DNA from: Actinoalloteichus fjordicus
GTDB lineage: Bacteria > Actinomycetota > Actinomycetes > Mycobacteriales > Pseudonocardiaceae
Reading direction: 5' to 3'
DNA length: 64,000 bases
Assembly: GCF_001941625.1 (NCBI RefSeq)
Contig: NZ_CP016076.1
Coordinates: 4,738,249 to 4,802,248 of the forward strand
The notes under the pieces are model-generated. The model ran no database searches. It saw only the letters and a list, made by a program, of their open reading frames with translations, and was not told where the DNA came from. This document shows, piece by piece, positions 41,045-48,818 of the stretch. Position 1 is the stretch's first letter; each line of letters opens with the position of its first letter. The position numbers were made by a program, and so were the translations under genes.

Positions 41045-42237
41045 GCGGCGAGCGCGAGATCGCCGCCGAACCGATGCTCGTCGAGCAGGACGTCCTTCCC
41101 GCAGCGGGGCTGTTCCTCGACCGCCATCAGGTCCCGGTTCCGGCGGGCGATCCGATGCCGGTCGACGGCGAGCAGGTCGCCGCCCTCTGCGGCGCGCTGG
41201 TGGTCATCGGGCCACCGCCCGCCGAGGTCCTGCTGGGCATCCCCGCCACCCACACCGCCGACTGTCTCGACTGTCGGGCCGTGATCATCGGCGTCGACAC
41301 CGCTCCGATGACGGAGGACGACGCCGAACCCGTTGCGCGGGCCTACGTCCGCCGGCCCGGCACCGTCCCGGTGCACGTCATCGAACTCGGCCCCGCCGCC
41401 GAGCCGCCCGCCGCGCTCATCGCCCGGTGCGGGCAGGTGTTCCACGTCGGTGACCCCGTCGACCACCTCCGGCCCGGCGACGGCGCTCCCTGCACCCTCT
41501 GCCTGCTCCGCACGTCATCGAGCCCGTTCGGCAGGTCGGCTGTCTGCTCCGCCGATGCGACCGAGGACGGCACGACACCCGAACCCACCACGGCTATCCG
41601 AAGGAGAGAACGGCGAATGTCCGTCACCAGGCCGACCGATGTTCCAGTGCTGTCCGGCCCTCCGGCCCACGGCTCGACATCCGACGGGACGCGCTCGACA
41701 CCGGCGGCGATCACGCGGGCGGGAGCAGCCTCGCCGCCGCCGATCGCGCCCGGTACGGCGAAGCCCGCAGGCCCGCCCGTTCCGCCGGTTCCCCTGGATG
41801 TCGCCGTCGGCGCGGGCACCGTGGCGGCCGAGCCCTGGGTGATGTGGGAGACGCTGATCGCCGCCGTCCAACGCTGGACCGTGCAACCCGCCGACGCCCT
41901 GCGCAACAACCACGGCATCACCGTCTACGACTACCGACTCCTGCGCCTGCTCGCCCGCGCACCCCGACCGATGCGCAAGGCCATCACCAACACCGCACTC
42001 GACCTCCCACCCCGCAGCCTCGACCACAGCGTCACCCGCCTCGCCGACCGCGGCTACCTCACCGTCACCGGCCGAGGCAACGAGAAACGACTGGCACTCA
42101 CCGACCCCGGCATCGCCTTCCTCGAAGAGGTCATCGACACCCTCCGGACCGCGACGGCCGACAGCCTTCCCGCCACCGCACTGGCACCCCGAGACCGCAC
42201 CATCCTCGTCACCCTCCTCAACCGACTACGCCGCTGA
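41041..42237 (+). CDS. Cys-rich N-domain plus MarR-like winged-helix protein
   Basis: A 398-residue protein. The first 165 residues contain ALCGALVVIG, HTADCLDCRAV, IARCGQVFHVGDPVDHLRPGDGAPCTLCLL, suggesting one or two zinc sites. A Pro/Ala/Ser-rich linker (about 180-255) follows. The C-terminal 140 residues form a MarR-like winged helix: YDYRLLRLLARAPRPMRKAITNTALDLPPRSLDHSVTRLADRGYLTVTGRGNEKRLALTDPGIAFLEEV. The C-terminus is probably DNA-binding. As the last gene of the chain it may regulate the operon itself. Confidence 0.65.
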   Translation: MSGEREIAAEPMLVEQDVLPAAGLFLDRHQVPVPAGDPMPVDGEQVAALCGALVVIGPPPAEVLLGIPATHTADCLDCRAVIIGVDTAPMTEDDAEPVARAYVRRPGTVPVHVIELGPAAEPPAALIARCGQVFHVGDPVDHLRPGDGAPCTLCLLRTSSSPFGRSAVCSADATEDGTTPEPTTAIRRRERRMSVTRPTDVPVLSGPPAHGSTSDGTRSTPAAITRAGAASPPPIAPGTAKPAGPPVPPVPLDVAVGAGTVAAEPWVMWETLIAAVQRWTVQPADALRNNHGITVYDYRLLRLLARAPRPMRKAITNTALDLPPRSLDHSVTRLADRGYLTVTGRGNEKRLALTDPGIAFLEEVIDTLRTATADSLPATALAPRDRTILVTLLNRLRR

Positions 42238-42309
42238 CCAACGAGTCGGGTCCACGTACGCGGGCCGATGTCGGTGCGGCGATGGGTGCTGCGGTCGACT
42301 ACGAGACAT

Positions 42310-42325
42310 CCCCGCATGCGCGGGG
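42310..42325. repeat. Stem-loop resembling a lone type I-E CRISPR repeat
   Basis: CCCCGC-ATGC-GCGGGG forms a perfect 6-bp stem, and the surrounding string ACATCCCCGCATGCGCGGGG looks like an actinomycete type I-E CRISPR repeat. It occurs once, with no second copy and no cas gene in the window, so it is at most a relic. It lies 72 bases past the last gene of the chain, so a terminator is the simpler reading. The rest of the 302-base gap shows nothing. Confidence 0.4.
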
Positions 42326-42539
42326 CCGATACTTGTTGACCAGGGAGTTTAGGGCGTCGGAACCCCGCTTTCGACCACGTGATCCAGGTCACTCCAGAGT
42401 GGAGGGTCTCCAGCCCGCCCTCGGCCGGAGCGGCGAAGTCCGTCACGGGGTTGACCTGCCGCCCCCGCACCGCACTCCGCCGGTCACACCGACGACGAGA
42501 CGACCGCCCGCAACCCGCCGAGGCGAGGCAGCGAAGTCC

Positions 42540-43385
42540 TCAGCTCCGGCACGGCACAGCCTCCGGCAGACTGCCCGCCGCGAAGCGGCCCGGCGTCACC
42601 TGCATGACCTCGCGGAACTCCGCCGTCAGGTGCGACTGGTCGTAGTAGCCCGCGTCGGCGGCCAGCCGGGACCAGGAGCCCACGCCCGCGCCGGTGGCGG
42701 CCAGGACCGTCCGCACCCGGGTGACGCGGGCGAAGCGACGCGGGGAGAGGCCGACGGCCCTGGTGAAGACGGTGCGCAACTGCCGCTCGCTGAGTCCCAG
42801 ATCGCGGGCGGCGTCGCCGAGTCGCTCAGGGGTCCGGCGCAGCCCGCCTGCCAGTCGGGCGGTGGCCTCCCGCAGGAGACCCGCCCGATCGAGCCCCGGC
42901 CCGGCCCGGCTCGTCAGGCGGCCGAGCAGCGTCGTCTCCAGTCGATGCAGCACGCCGGGCGGGTCGACGCCGAGTTCGGTCAACTCCTCGGCCAGCAGCG
43001 CGGCCTGCCTGCCCCACAGCGTGCGCAACGGCACGGTGCGGTCGGCGATCTCGTCGACGGCCACGCCGAGGAGCGTCTGAGCGTGGCCGGGCCGAATGCG
43101 AAGCTGCACGCACAGCGGCAGCTCCTTCCCTGCGCGGTAGGCCGCGTGGGTACGCGGGCCCAGCACGAGCAGGTCGCTGTCACCTTCGGCCGTGATGCGC
43201 CACACCAGGGCGGTGGCCGGGTCCGGCGGATGGGTGCGGCGTCGCGGGCCCGTCACGCCGCCGACGTCGTCGAGGCTGACCGACTCGATCCACGGGCGCA
43301 GCGCCGAGTGCACGGGCAGTGTCTCCCGGCGACCCGCCTGCACCGGAGCCGCCTCATCCACCGGCGGCGCTGGCATCGCGCTCAT
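42540..43385 (-). CDS. AraC-family transcriptional regulator
   Basis: A 281-residue protein. The N-terminal 170 residues form the ligand part (ATALVWRITAEGDSDLLVLGPRTHAAYRAGKEL, then RIRPGHAQTLLGVAVDEIADRTVPL, a pattern of the DUF6597-type AraC regulators). The C-terminal AraC domain has LGDAARDLGLSERQLRTVFTRAVGLSPRRFARVTRVRTVL and LAADAGYYDQSHLTAEFREVMQVTPGRFA. It diverges from the NmrA-like gene with about 95 bases between starts, so it probably controls that gene. Confidence 0.88.
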   Translation of the reverse strand: MSAMPAPPVDEAAPVQAGRRETLPVHSALRPWIESVSLDDVGGVTGPRRRTHPPDPATALVWRITAEGDSDLLVLGPRTHAAYRAGKELPLCVQLRIRPGHAQTLLGVAVDEIADRTVPLRTLWGRQAALLAEELTELGVDPPGVLHRLETTLLGRLTSRAGPGLDRAGLLREATARLAGGLRRTPERLGDAARDLGLSERQLRTVFTRAVGLSPRRFARVTRVRTVLAATGAGVGSWSRLAADAGYYDQSHLTAEFREVMQVTPGRFAAGSLPEAVPCRS

Positions 43386-43480
43386 ACCGGCACGTTAACC
43401 GCCCCGGCCCGGACGCGGCACCGCAGCCGACCGCCGAATCTTCCTATAGTTCCTCGCTCCTGCCCGACATGCTCGTCGCC

Positions 43481-44350
43481 ATGATCCTGATCACCGGTGC
43501 CACCGGCACCATCGGCAGCCTGGTCCTGTCCGCTCTCCGCCAGCACGGCGCCGAGGTCCGTACGATGACCCGCGACCCCGAGCGGCTCGCGGCGACGTCC
43601 GCCCTGTCCGCCGAACAGATCGTGCGCGGCGATCTCGACCAGCCCGAGTCACTGCCCGCGGCGCTGGCAGGCGTGGACACGGTCTTCCTGCTCACCGCCT
43701 TCGGCCCTCGGCTGCCGGAACAGGAGCAGAACCTCGTCGCGGCGGCGACCACGGCGGGGGTGCAGCGCATCGTCAAGCTCTCCGCGATCAGCACCGGCGA
43801 GGACCCCACCGGGACCCGCCCCGCCGACTGGCATCTTCCCGGCGAGCAGGCGGTGCGGGGCAGCGGGCTGGCCTGGACGGTGCTGCGCCCGGCGGGCTTC
43901 GCCTCCAACGCCCTGCAGTGGGCCGAGTCCGTTCGCGCGGGACTGCCGGTGCCGAACACGTCGGGCACCGGCGCCCAGGGGGTGGTCGATCCCCGCGACG
44001 TGGCCGAGGTCGCGACGGCGGCGCTGCTGTCGCCCGAGCACGACGGCACGGTCTACACCCTCACCGGCCCCGAGACGCTGAGCGTTCCCGACCAGACTGC
44101 GGTGCTCGCGGCGGAACTCGACCGGCCGGTGCCCGTCGTCGAGGTCGACCTGGCGACCGTTCGGCAGCAGATGCTCGCCGCCGGGATGGACGAATCTATC
44201 GTCAAGGTGACCGAGTACGGCCTGGATCAGTTCCGCCGGGGAGACGCCGACTTCGTGACCGACGACGTGCAGCGGGTCCTGGGGCGGCCTGCGCTGAGTT
44301 TCGCCGCGTGGGTCCGCGAGCATCGCGCGGCCTTCGAGAACGGCGACTGA
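43481..44350 (+). CDS. NmrA-like NAD(P)-binding oxidoreductase
   Basis: About 289 residues (ATG 43481; an in-frame ATG at 43469 is the alternative). The Rossmann motif is MILITGATGTIGSLVLSALRQHGAEVRTMTRD, followed by DLDQPESLPAALAGVDTVFLLTAF, IVKLSAISTGED and WTVLRPAGFASNAL. This is the NmrA/quinone-oxidoreductase-type (QorB-like) short-chain fold without the YxxxK pair of classical SDRs. Role unknown; probably under the divergent AraC regulator. Confidence 0.85.
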   Translation: MILITGATGTIGSLVLSALRQHGAEVRTMTRDPERLAATSALSAEQIVRGDLDQPESLPAALAGVDTVFLLTAFGPRLPEQEQNLVAAATTAGVQRIVKLSAISTGEDPTGTRPADWHLPGEQAVRGSGLAWTVLRPAGFASNALQWAESVRAGLPVPNTSGTGAQGVVDPRDVAEVATAALLSPEHDGTVYTLTGPETLSVPDQTAVLAAELDRPVPVVEVDLATVRQQMLAAGMDESIVKVTEYGLDQFRRGDADFVTDDVQRVLGRPALSFAAWVREHRAAFENGD

Positions 44351-44448
44351 GGACGTCGAGCAGGCACCCGCCGCGATTGATCGGCCCAGAACACCGCTGC
44401 CGATGCCGTCCGCACCTCGCCGACCGGACGGCATCGGCAGCGGCACGC

Positions 44449-45999
44449 TCACTCCACGGTGACCAGGTTCGCCATCATCATCATGTCCTCGTGCTCCAGG
44501 TTGTGGCAGTGGAACACGTATCGCCCCGCATACCGCTCGAAGCGCACGATGATCGCGGCCTCCTCCGCCGGGCGCACGTCGATGGTGTCCTGCCAGCCGT
44601 GGTCGTACGGGCCGGGGCCGCCGGTGCCGCGTGAGAGCACCTGGAACGGGCTCAGGTGCAGGTGCACGGGGTGATGGAAGTCGGAGATCAGCCGCCAGAT
44701 CTCCACAGTGCCCAGCCGGGGTTCGGCGTGGACCTCGTCGGGGTGGAACGGCCTGCCGTTGACCGTCCAGCCCGACATCCCGTGCAGTCGCGTCGACTGG
44801 AAGCGCAGGGTGCGGGTGACGACCGCCTCGGCCGGGTCCAATGGAACGATCTCGCTGAGCCGCTCCGGAATCGCGGTGTCGTCGGCAATGCGCTCGCCGA
44901 CGCGGAACCGCAGCACCGACGCCGTCGACCCGGCGCCGAACTCGTTGATCAGCGTCACCTCGGTGCCCGGTCGATACCGTCCGAAGTCGACGATCACGTC
45001 GCAGCGTTGGGCCGAGGCCAGCTCGACGGCGTCGTGCCGGACCGGCGCGGCGAGCAGGCCCGCATCGGTGCCGATCTGGACGAGGCCGCCGCCGCCCGGC
45101 GGGGGCGGGTCCAGGGCCAGCCGATAGCGGCGGGCGTTGGAGGCGTTGAGCAGGCGGAGCCGATACCGGGCCCCGCGCACCTCCGCCAGCGGCCACGGCA
45201 CGCCGTTCACCAGGATCACGTCCCCGAGCACGCCGCCCGCATAGGGCTCCTGGACGCCCGGCCGGCCGGACAGCGTCGGGTCGAGGCTCGGATAGTGCAG
45301 CGTCCCGTCGGCCGCGAAGGACCGGTCGGCGATCATCAACGGCAGATCGCGCTCGCCACGGGGCAGCGGGAGGGCGTCCTCCTCGTCGTCGGTCACCAGG
45401 TGGAAGCCCGCCAGGCCACGCCAGACGCTCGGCGCGGTGAAGTCCATCCGATGGTCGTGGTACCAGAGGGTCGCGGCGCGCTGGTCCAGCGGATAGTCGT
45501 AGCTCCGTTCCCCCTCGGCGAGCACGCCGCCGCCGCGATGCGGCTCGGCGGACGTCCCGACCGGCAGGATCAGGTCGGTGGGGTAACCGTCGTGCTCCGG
45601 CGGGGTGTGGCCGCCGTGCAGGTGCACCACGGCGGGCACCGGCAGCTCGTTGCGATGCCGGACCACGGTCCGCCTGCCCCGCCGGGAGACGATCGTGGGG
45701 CCGGGGAATCGGCCGTCGTAGCCCCAGATCTCGGTCGAGACGCCCGGAATGATCTCCACCCGGGCGGCGCGCTGGGTCAGCTCGTAGTGATCGGCCGCCG
45801 CGTCGACCCGAGTCGGAGCGAGCACGGGCGGGATCACGGCGGGCAGGGTGAAGGGCGTGGGCAGCGGGAGGCGGCTGGTCAGCAGCAGGCCCGTCGAGTC
45901 GGACCCGGCGATCCCGGCGACGAGCGGCACGCCGATCGCCGCGCCGACCGCCCCGAGTCCCAGACCGCGCAGCAGATTCCGTCTGGTCAGCGAGGTCAT
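44449..45999 (-). CDS. Tat-exported multicopper oxidase (CotA/bilirubin-oxidase-like)
   Basis: The 516-residue protein begins with a twin-arginine signal (MTSLTRRNLLRGLGLGAVGAAIG). The four copper-binding segments are present: VVHLHGGHTPPEH, ATLWYHDHRMD, HHPVHLHLSPFQVL and YVFHCHNLEHEDMMMMANL, the last with the type-1 Cys, His and a Met-rich end. Length and the WGYDGRFPGPTIV opening fit CotA-like three-domain oxidases. It should oxidise phenolics, bilirubin-like compounds or Cu(I) outside the cell. ATG 45997-45999 overlaps the membrane-protein stop by four bases. Confidence 0.92.
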   Translation of the reverse strand: MTSLTRRNLLRGLGLGAVGAAIGVPLVAGIAGSDSTGLLLTSRLPLPTPFTLPAVIPPVLAPTRVDAAADHYELTQRAARVEIIPGVSTEIWGYDGRFPGPTIVSRRGRRTVVRHRNELPVPAVVHLHGGHTPPEHDGYPTDLILPVGTSAEPHRGGGVLAEGERSYDYPLDQRAATLWYHDHRMDFTAPSVWRGLAGFHLVTDDEEDALPLPRGERDLPLMIADRSFAADGTLHYPSLDPTLSGRPGVQEPYAGGVLGDVILVNGVPWPLAEVRGARYRLRLLNASNARRYRLALDPPPPGGGGLVQIGTDAGLLAAPVRHDAVELASAQRCDVIVDFGRYRPGTEVTLINEFGAGSTASVLRFRVGERIADDTAIPERLSEIVPLDPAEAVVTRTLRFQSTRLHGMSGWTVNGRPFHPDEVHAEPRLGTVEIWRLISDFHHPVHLHLSPFQVLSRGTGGPGPYDHGWQDTIDVRPAEEAAIIVRFERYAGRYVFHCHNLEHEDMMMMANLVTVE

Positions 46000-46544
46000 G
46001 CGCTGCTCCTCGCCGTGGTCGGGGCCGGGGCGGTCTGCGCCGTGGTACGGGGCCGGTCGGCGTCGGCCGGGGTCTCGGCAGACGCGCCCGTCTCCGGGGC
46101 AGGCCCCTGATGCGGGACGAGCCGCCAGGACCGCACCGCCAGCAGCGCGGCGAGCAGGATGATCGTCACCCCGAGCGGGATGTGCACGGTGAGCACCCGT
46201 TCGAAGCCCGCCACGTTCTGGGCGATGGTGAGACTGAGCAGACCGAGCGGCGCGAAGATCGGCCAGCGGGGGCCACGTCCCGGCCACCGCAGCGGGATCG
46301 CGACCAGGATCGCGGTGATCAGCAGCATGTCGGTCAGCGCAGCGCCGTCCTGATGTCGTTGCAGGGAGCCGAACGTCCCGGAGAGGAACTGTCCGGCCAG
46401 CACCGCCTGGAGGAAGACGGCCACGGCGACCGCGCTCGTCAACAGGCCGTAGGGCAGATACATCCAGCGGCGCAGCGCGCCCCGCACCCCGGCACCTCCG
46501 TCCCGGTGCGCCGAGGATCGTTCCGGCCTGTCCCGCGTCCCCAT
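45996..46544 (-). CDS. Four-helix membrane protein coupled to the multicopper oxidase
   Basis: The 182-residue protein has four hydrophobic segments (LPYGLLTSAVAVAVFLQAVLAGQFL, ALTDMLLITAILVAIPLRW, WPIFAPLGLLSLTIAQNVAGF, HIPLGVTIILLAALLAVRSW) and a Thr/Ala-rich tail. His residues in LQRHQDG and LTVHIPLG suggest heme or copper contact in a cytochrome-b561-like small membrane protein. It is translated with the oxidase (ATGA overlap) behind the shared operators at 46564-46597. Function inferred only from that link. Confidence 0.7.
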   Translation of the reverse strand: MGTRDRPERSSAHRDGGAGVRGALRRWMYLPYGLLTSAVAVAVFLQAVLAGQFLSGTFGSLQRHQDGAALTDMLLITAILVAIPLRWPGRGPRWPIFAPLGLLSLTIAQNVAGFERVLTVHIPLGVTIILLAALLAVRSWRLVPHQGPAPETGASAETPADADRPRTTAQTAPAPTTARSSA

Positions 46545-46563
46545 CCGAGCCCTCTCGTTGATT

Positions 46564-46597
46564 TCTACGCCGTAGAGTAATTTTCTACATCGTAGAA
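46564..46597. promoter_or_regulatory. Twin BlaI/CopY-like operators
   Basis: TCTACGCCGTAGA (46564-46576) and TTCTACATCGTAGAA (46583-46597) are two palindromes of the form CTAC-N3-GTAG, with centres exactly 20 bases apart, so they lie on one face of the helix. They sit 20-50 bases before the membrane-protein/oxidase start. The pattern fits BlaI/MecI/CopY-type repressors in actinobacteria. No such regulator is encoded in the window. Confidence 0.6.
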
Positions 46598-46706
46598 CAC
46601 GGCAGACGCCGCAGGACGGACCGGCCGAGAGCAGGCGGCCCGCCGCTCCGACAGCGCGACGGCGGCGGGCCCGCATGGCAACTCAGGACGCGCAGGGGAC
46701 TCGGAC

Positions 46707-47830
46707 ATGGCGAACAGACCGGACATCGACGTCATCGAGGTGGACGGCGGTGTACTTCACGTCGAACGACGCGGCAGCGGGCCCGCGCTGCCGCTGATCG
46801 CGGGCGGGGGCGGCGACGCAGGCTCTTAGAGCCTGTCTTTGATCCCCCTGGAGTCGTGAGCGGGGATCAGCGTGGATGAGCTGCCAGGCGGAGGAAAAAG
46901 ACATAACGGAGTTATGTCGACTGACGACAACGCCGCAGATCGCCGCGCTGGCCCCGCGCAACAGGACAGTGGGGATCAAGGACAGGCTCTTACTCCGCGG
47001 TCGGCGATCGTCTCGCCGAGACCCACACGGTGCTGACCTACGACCGGCGCGGCAACTCCCGCAGCAGGCTCGACCGGGACGACGGGGCGCCCCTGAGCCT
47101 GCCCCAGCAGTGCGGCGACGCCAGAGCCGCACTGACCGCCGCAGGCGCCGACGCAGGTCTGGTGTTCGGCAACAGCTCCGGCGCGACCATCGGCCTCGAA
47201 CTGGCGCTTCGGCATCCGGCGTCGGTCAGCGGTCTCGTGGCCCACGAGCCGCCGATCATCACCGTGCTGCCGGACGCCGAGGAACAGGCGGCGTTCTTCG
47301 TCGAGATCGATCGCGTGACCCGCGAGGAGGGGGCCCTGCCCGCGTTCCTGTTGTTCAGCTCGACGATCGGCAGGCACCGGCCGCCCACGCTGCTCCGACA
47401 TCCGGCCGGACGTCGGACGGCCGCCGCCGCGCTGCCCGTCGCCCTTCGACTCGCGGACCGGTGGTCACGCAGGCGGTCCGCCCCCGCCGCCGAGACGCCG
47501 GAGGGCAGGCATCGGGCACGGCTGCTCGGCAACGTCGAGTTCCTGATGGCCAGGGAGGTCGCGCCGCTGGTCTCCCACGTCCCCGACGTCGCCGCGCTCC
47601 GCGCCTGCGGCGTGCCGATCCTGTTCGCGGGCGGCCGGGAGAGCAGATCCTTCTACTACCACCGCGCGGGCGAGGTCCTGGCGGGACTCCTCGGCGTCGA
47701 GTTCGTCGACTTCCCCGGTCATCACACGTCGTTCCGCACCCATCCCGACTCCTTCGCCCGCGCGCTGCGCCACGCCGTGGCAGCGCTGCCTCCTCGGGGC
47801 ACCGGGAGCAGGCCGGACTCTGGTCGGTAA
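46707..47830 (+). pseudogene. Alpha/beta hydrolase gene split by a MITE-like insertion
   Basis: From ATG 46707 the frame reads a normal alpha/beta-hydrolase start (VIEVDGGVLHVERRGSGPALPLIAGGGGDAGS), then meets TAG created at the insertion edge (46827-46829). After the insertion the protein resumes with YSAVGDRLAETHTVLTYDRRGNSRS, the nucleophile elbow VFGNSSGATIGLELALRHP, and FVDFPGHHTSFRTHPDSFA with the catalytic His. Removing 46829-46989 plus one TTA restores one uninterrupted frame of about 320 codons. The intact ancestor was a TAP-like hydrolase of unknown substrate. Confidence 0.85.
46829..46989. mobile_element. 161-bp MITE-like element with 19-bp terminal inverted repeats
   Basis: The left end GAGCCTGTCTTTGATCCCC (46829-46847) and right end GGGGATCAAGGACAGGCTC (46971-46989) are inverted repeats with one mismatch. 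TTA is duplicated on both sides (46826-46828 and 46990-46992). Inside there is no transposase, only a perfect hairpin GACATAAC-GGA-GTTATGTC at 46900-46918. A 3-base TNA duplication and GAGCC-type ends suggest a non-autonomous derivative of an IS5-superfamily element, mobilised by a transposase elsewhere in the genome. Confidence 0.85.
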
Positions 47831-47841
47831 TCTGGCGGGCC

Positions 47842-48480
47842 ATGGCCACCCGCAGGCCCGTGCTGAGCCGCGAGCGCATCATCCACACCGCCCTCGCCGT
47901 GATCGACCGAGACGGACTGGACGCGCTGTCCATGCGCAGGCTCGGCGCCGAACTCGGCGTCGACGCGATGGCCGTCTACTACCACCTGCCGGACAAGGCC
48001 GCCCTCTTCGACGGCGTCGTGGAGGCGGTGTACTCCGAGGTCGACGTCGACGCGGCCGCCCTCCCCGGCCCGTGGCCCGAGATGCTGGCCGTCTACCTGC
48101 GACGACTGCGCGAGGTGCTGCGGCGGCATCCCCATGCCGTTGCGGTGATCGCGACAAGGCCCGCCTACACGGCCTCGGTGCTCGGGCCCGCCGATCGGGC
48201 CGTCGGCAGGCTGCGGGAGGAAGGCCTCACCGCCAGGTCCGCCATGGAGATCACCCACGCCTGCCGCGCGTTCACCATCGGCTTCGTCCTCGCCGAGGTG
48301 GGGGCGCCGCTGGGCGGGCCAACCCGGGCACCGCGCGAGGCGATCAGCCCGGCCGACTATCCTCATCTCGTCGAGGCGATGGCCGAGGGCTACCGACCAG
48401 ACGAACAGTACGAGGCGGGACTGCGGGCGATGCTCGACGGCTTCGCGCGGCAGCAGGCCGCCGCCGGCCACGTACCGTAG
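47842..48480 (+). CDS. TetR-family transcriptional regulator
   Basis: The 212-residue protein has the HTH LSRERIIHTALAVIDRDGLDALSMRRLGAELGVDAMAVYYHLPDKAALFDGVVEAVYSE. A TetR_C-type ligand domain follows (LRRHPHAVAVIATRPAYTASVLG, ITHACRAFTIGFVLAEVG). ATG 47842 lies 11 bases after the stop of the interrupted hydrolase gene, so the two were one operon; the insertion may now reduce its expression by polarity. Confidence 0.88.
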   Translation: MATRRPVLSRERIIHTALAVIDRDGLDALSMRRLGAELGVDAMAVYYHLPDKAALFDGVVEAVYSEVDVDAAALPGPWPEMLAVYLRRLREVLRRHPHAVAVIATRPAYTASVLGPADRAVGRLREEGLTARSAMEITHACRAFTIGFVLAEVGAPLGGPTRAPREAISPADYPHLVEAMAEGYRPDEQYEAGLRAMLDGFARQQAAAGHVP

Positions 48481-48818
48481 TACCGGGGCCGACGATGCGG
48501 TGCGACCGTCCTCGTCCGGCGCGCGAGTCGCCGGAATGCCCAGGGCGGCACGTGCGACGCGGACTGCGGCCGGGCCAGGACGACGACAGCCCGACGCAGG
48601 CACGGCTCCTCCGACGACCGGTCGAGATCAACGGGGTCGGGGCACGCACGGGGCTCGGCCGGAAGATCACGGACAGGCCACACCAGTGATCGACGCCGGA
48701 TCGCCTCCTGTCAGACTCTTCGAGCCGATCGACCCAGGGCGACCCCCTCGGGTGCGAGTCGGGACACGGCGAGAACCAATGCGCTTTCGTGGTCACGGAG
48801 CGACGTACGGAGGAACGG
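48481..48818. other. Gap between TetR and kinase genes
   Basis: About 340 bases with no supported gene. GGAGG at 48809-48813 is the kinase ribosome-binding site, which decides its GTG start. No clear operator or strong hairpin seen. Confidence 0.4.

Noticed and set aside
42301-42360. A CRISPR array
   Set aside because: Only one repeat-like unit exists, with no second copy and no cas genes in the window.
46876-47841. TetR gene with a long N-terminal extension
   Set aside because: The extension reads the hydrolase gene and MITE in a wrong frame; the TetR homology begins at ATG 47842.
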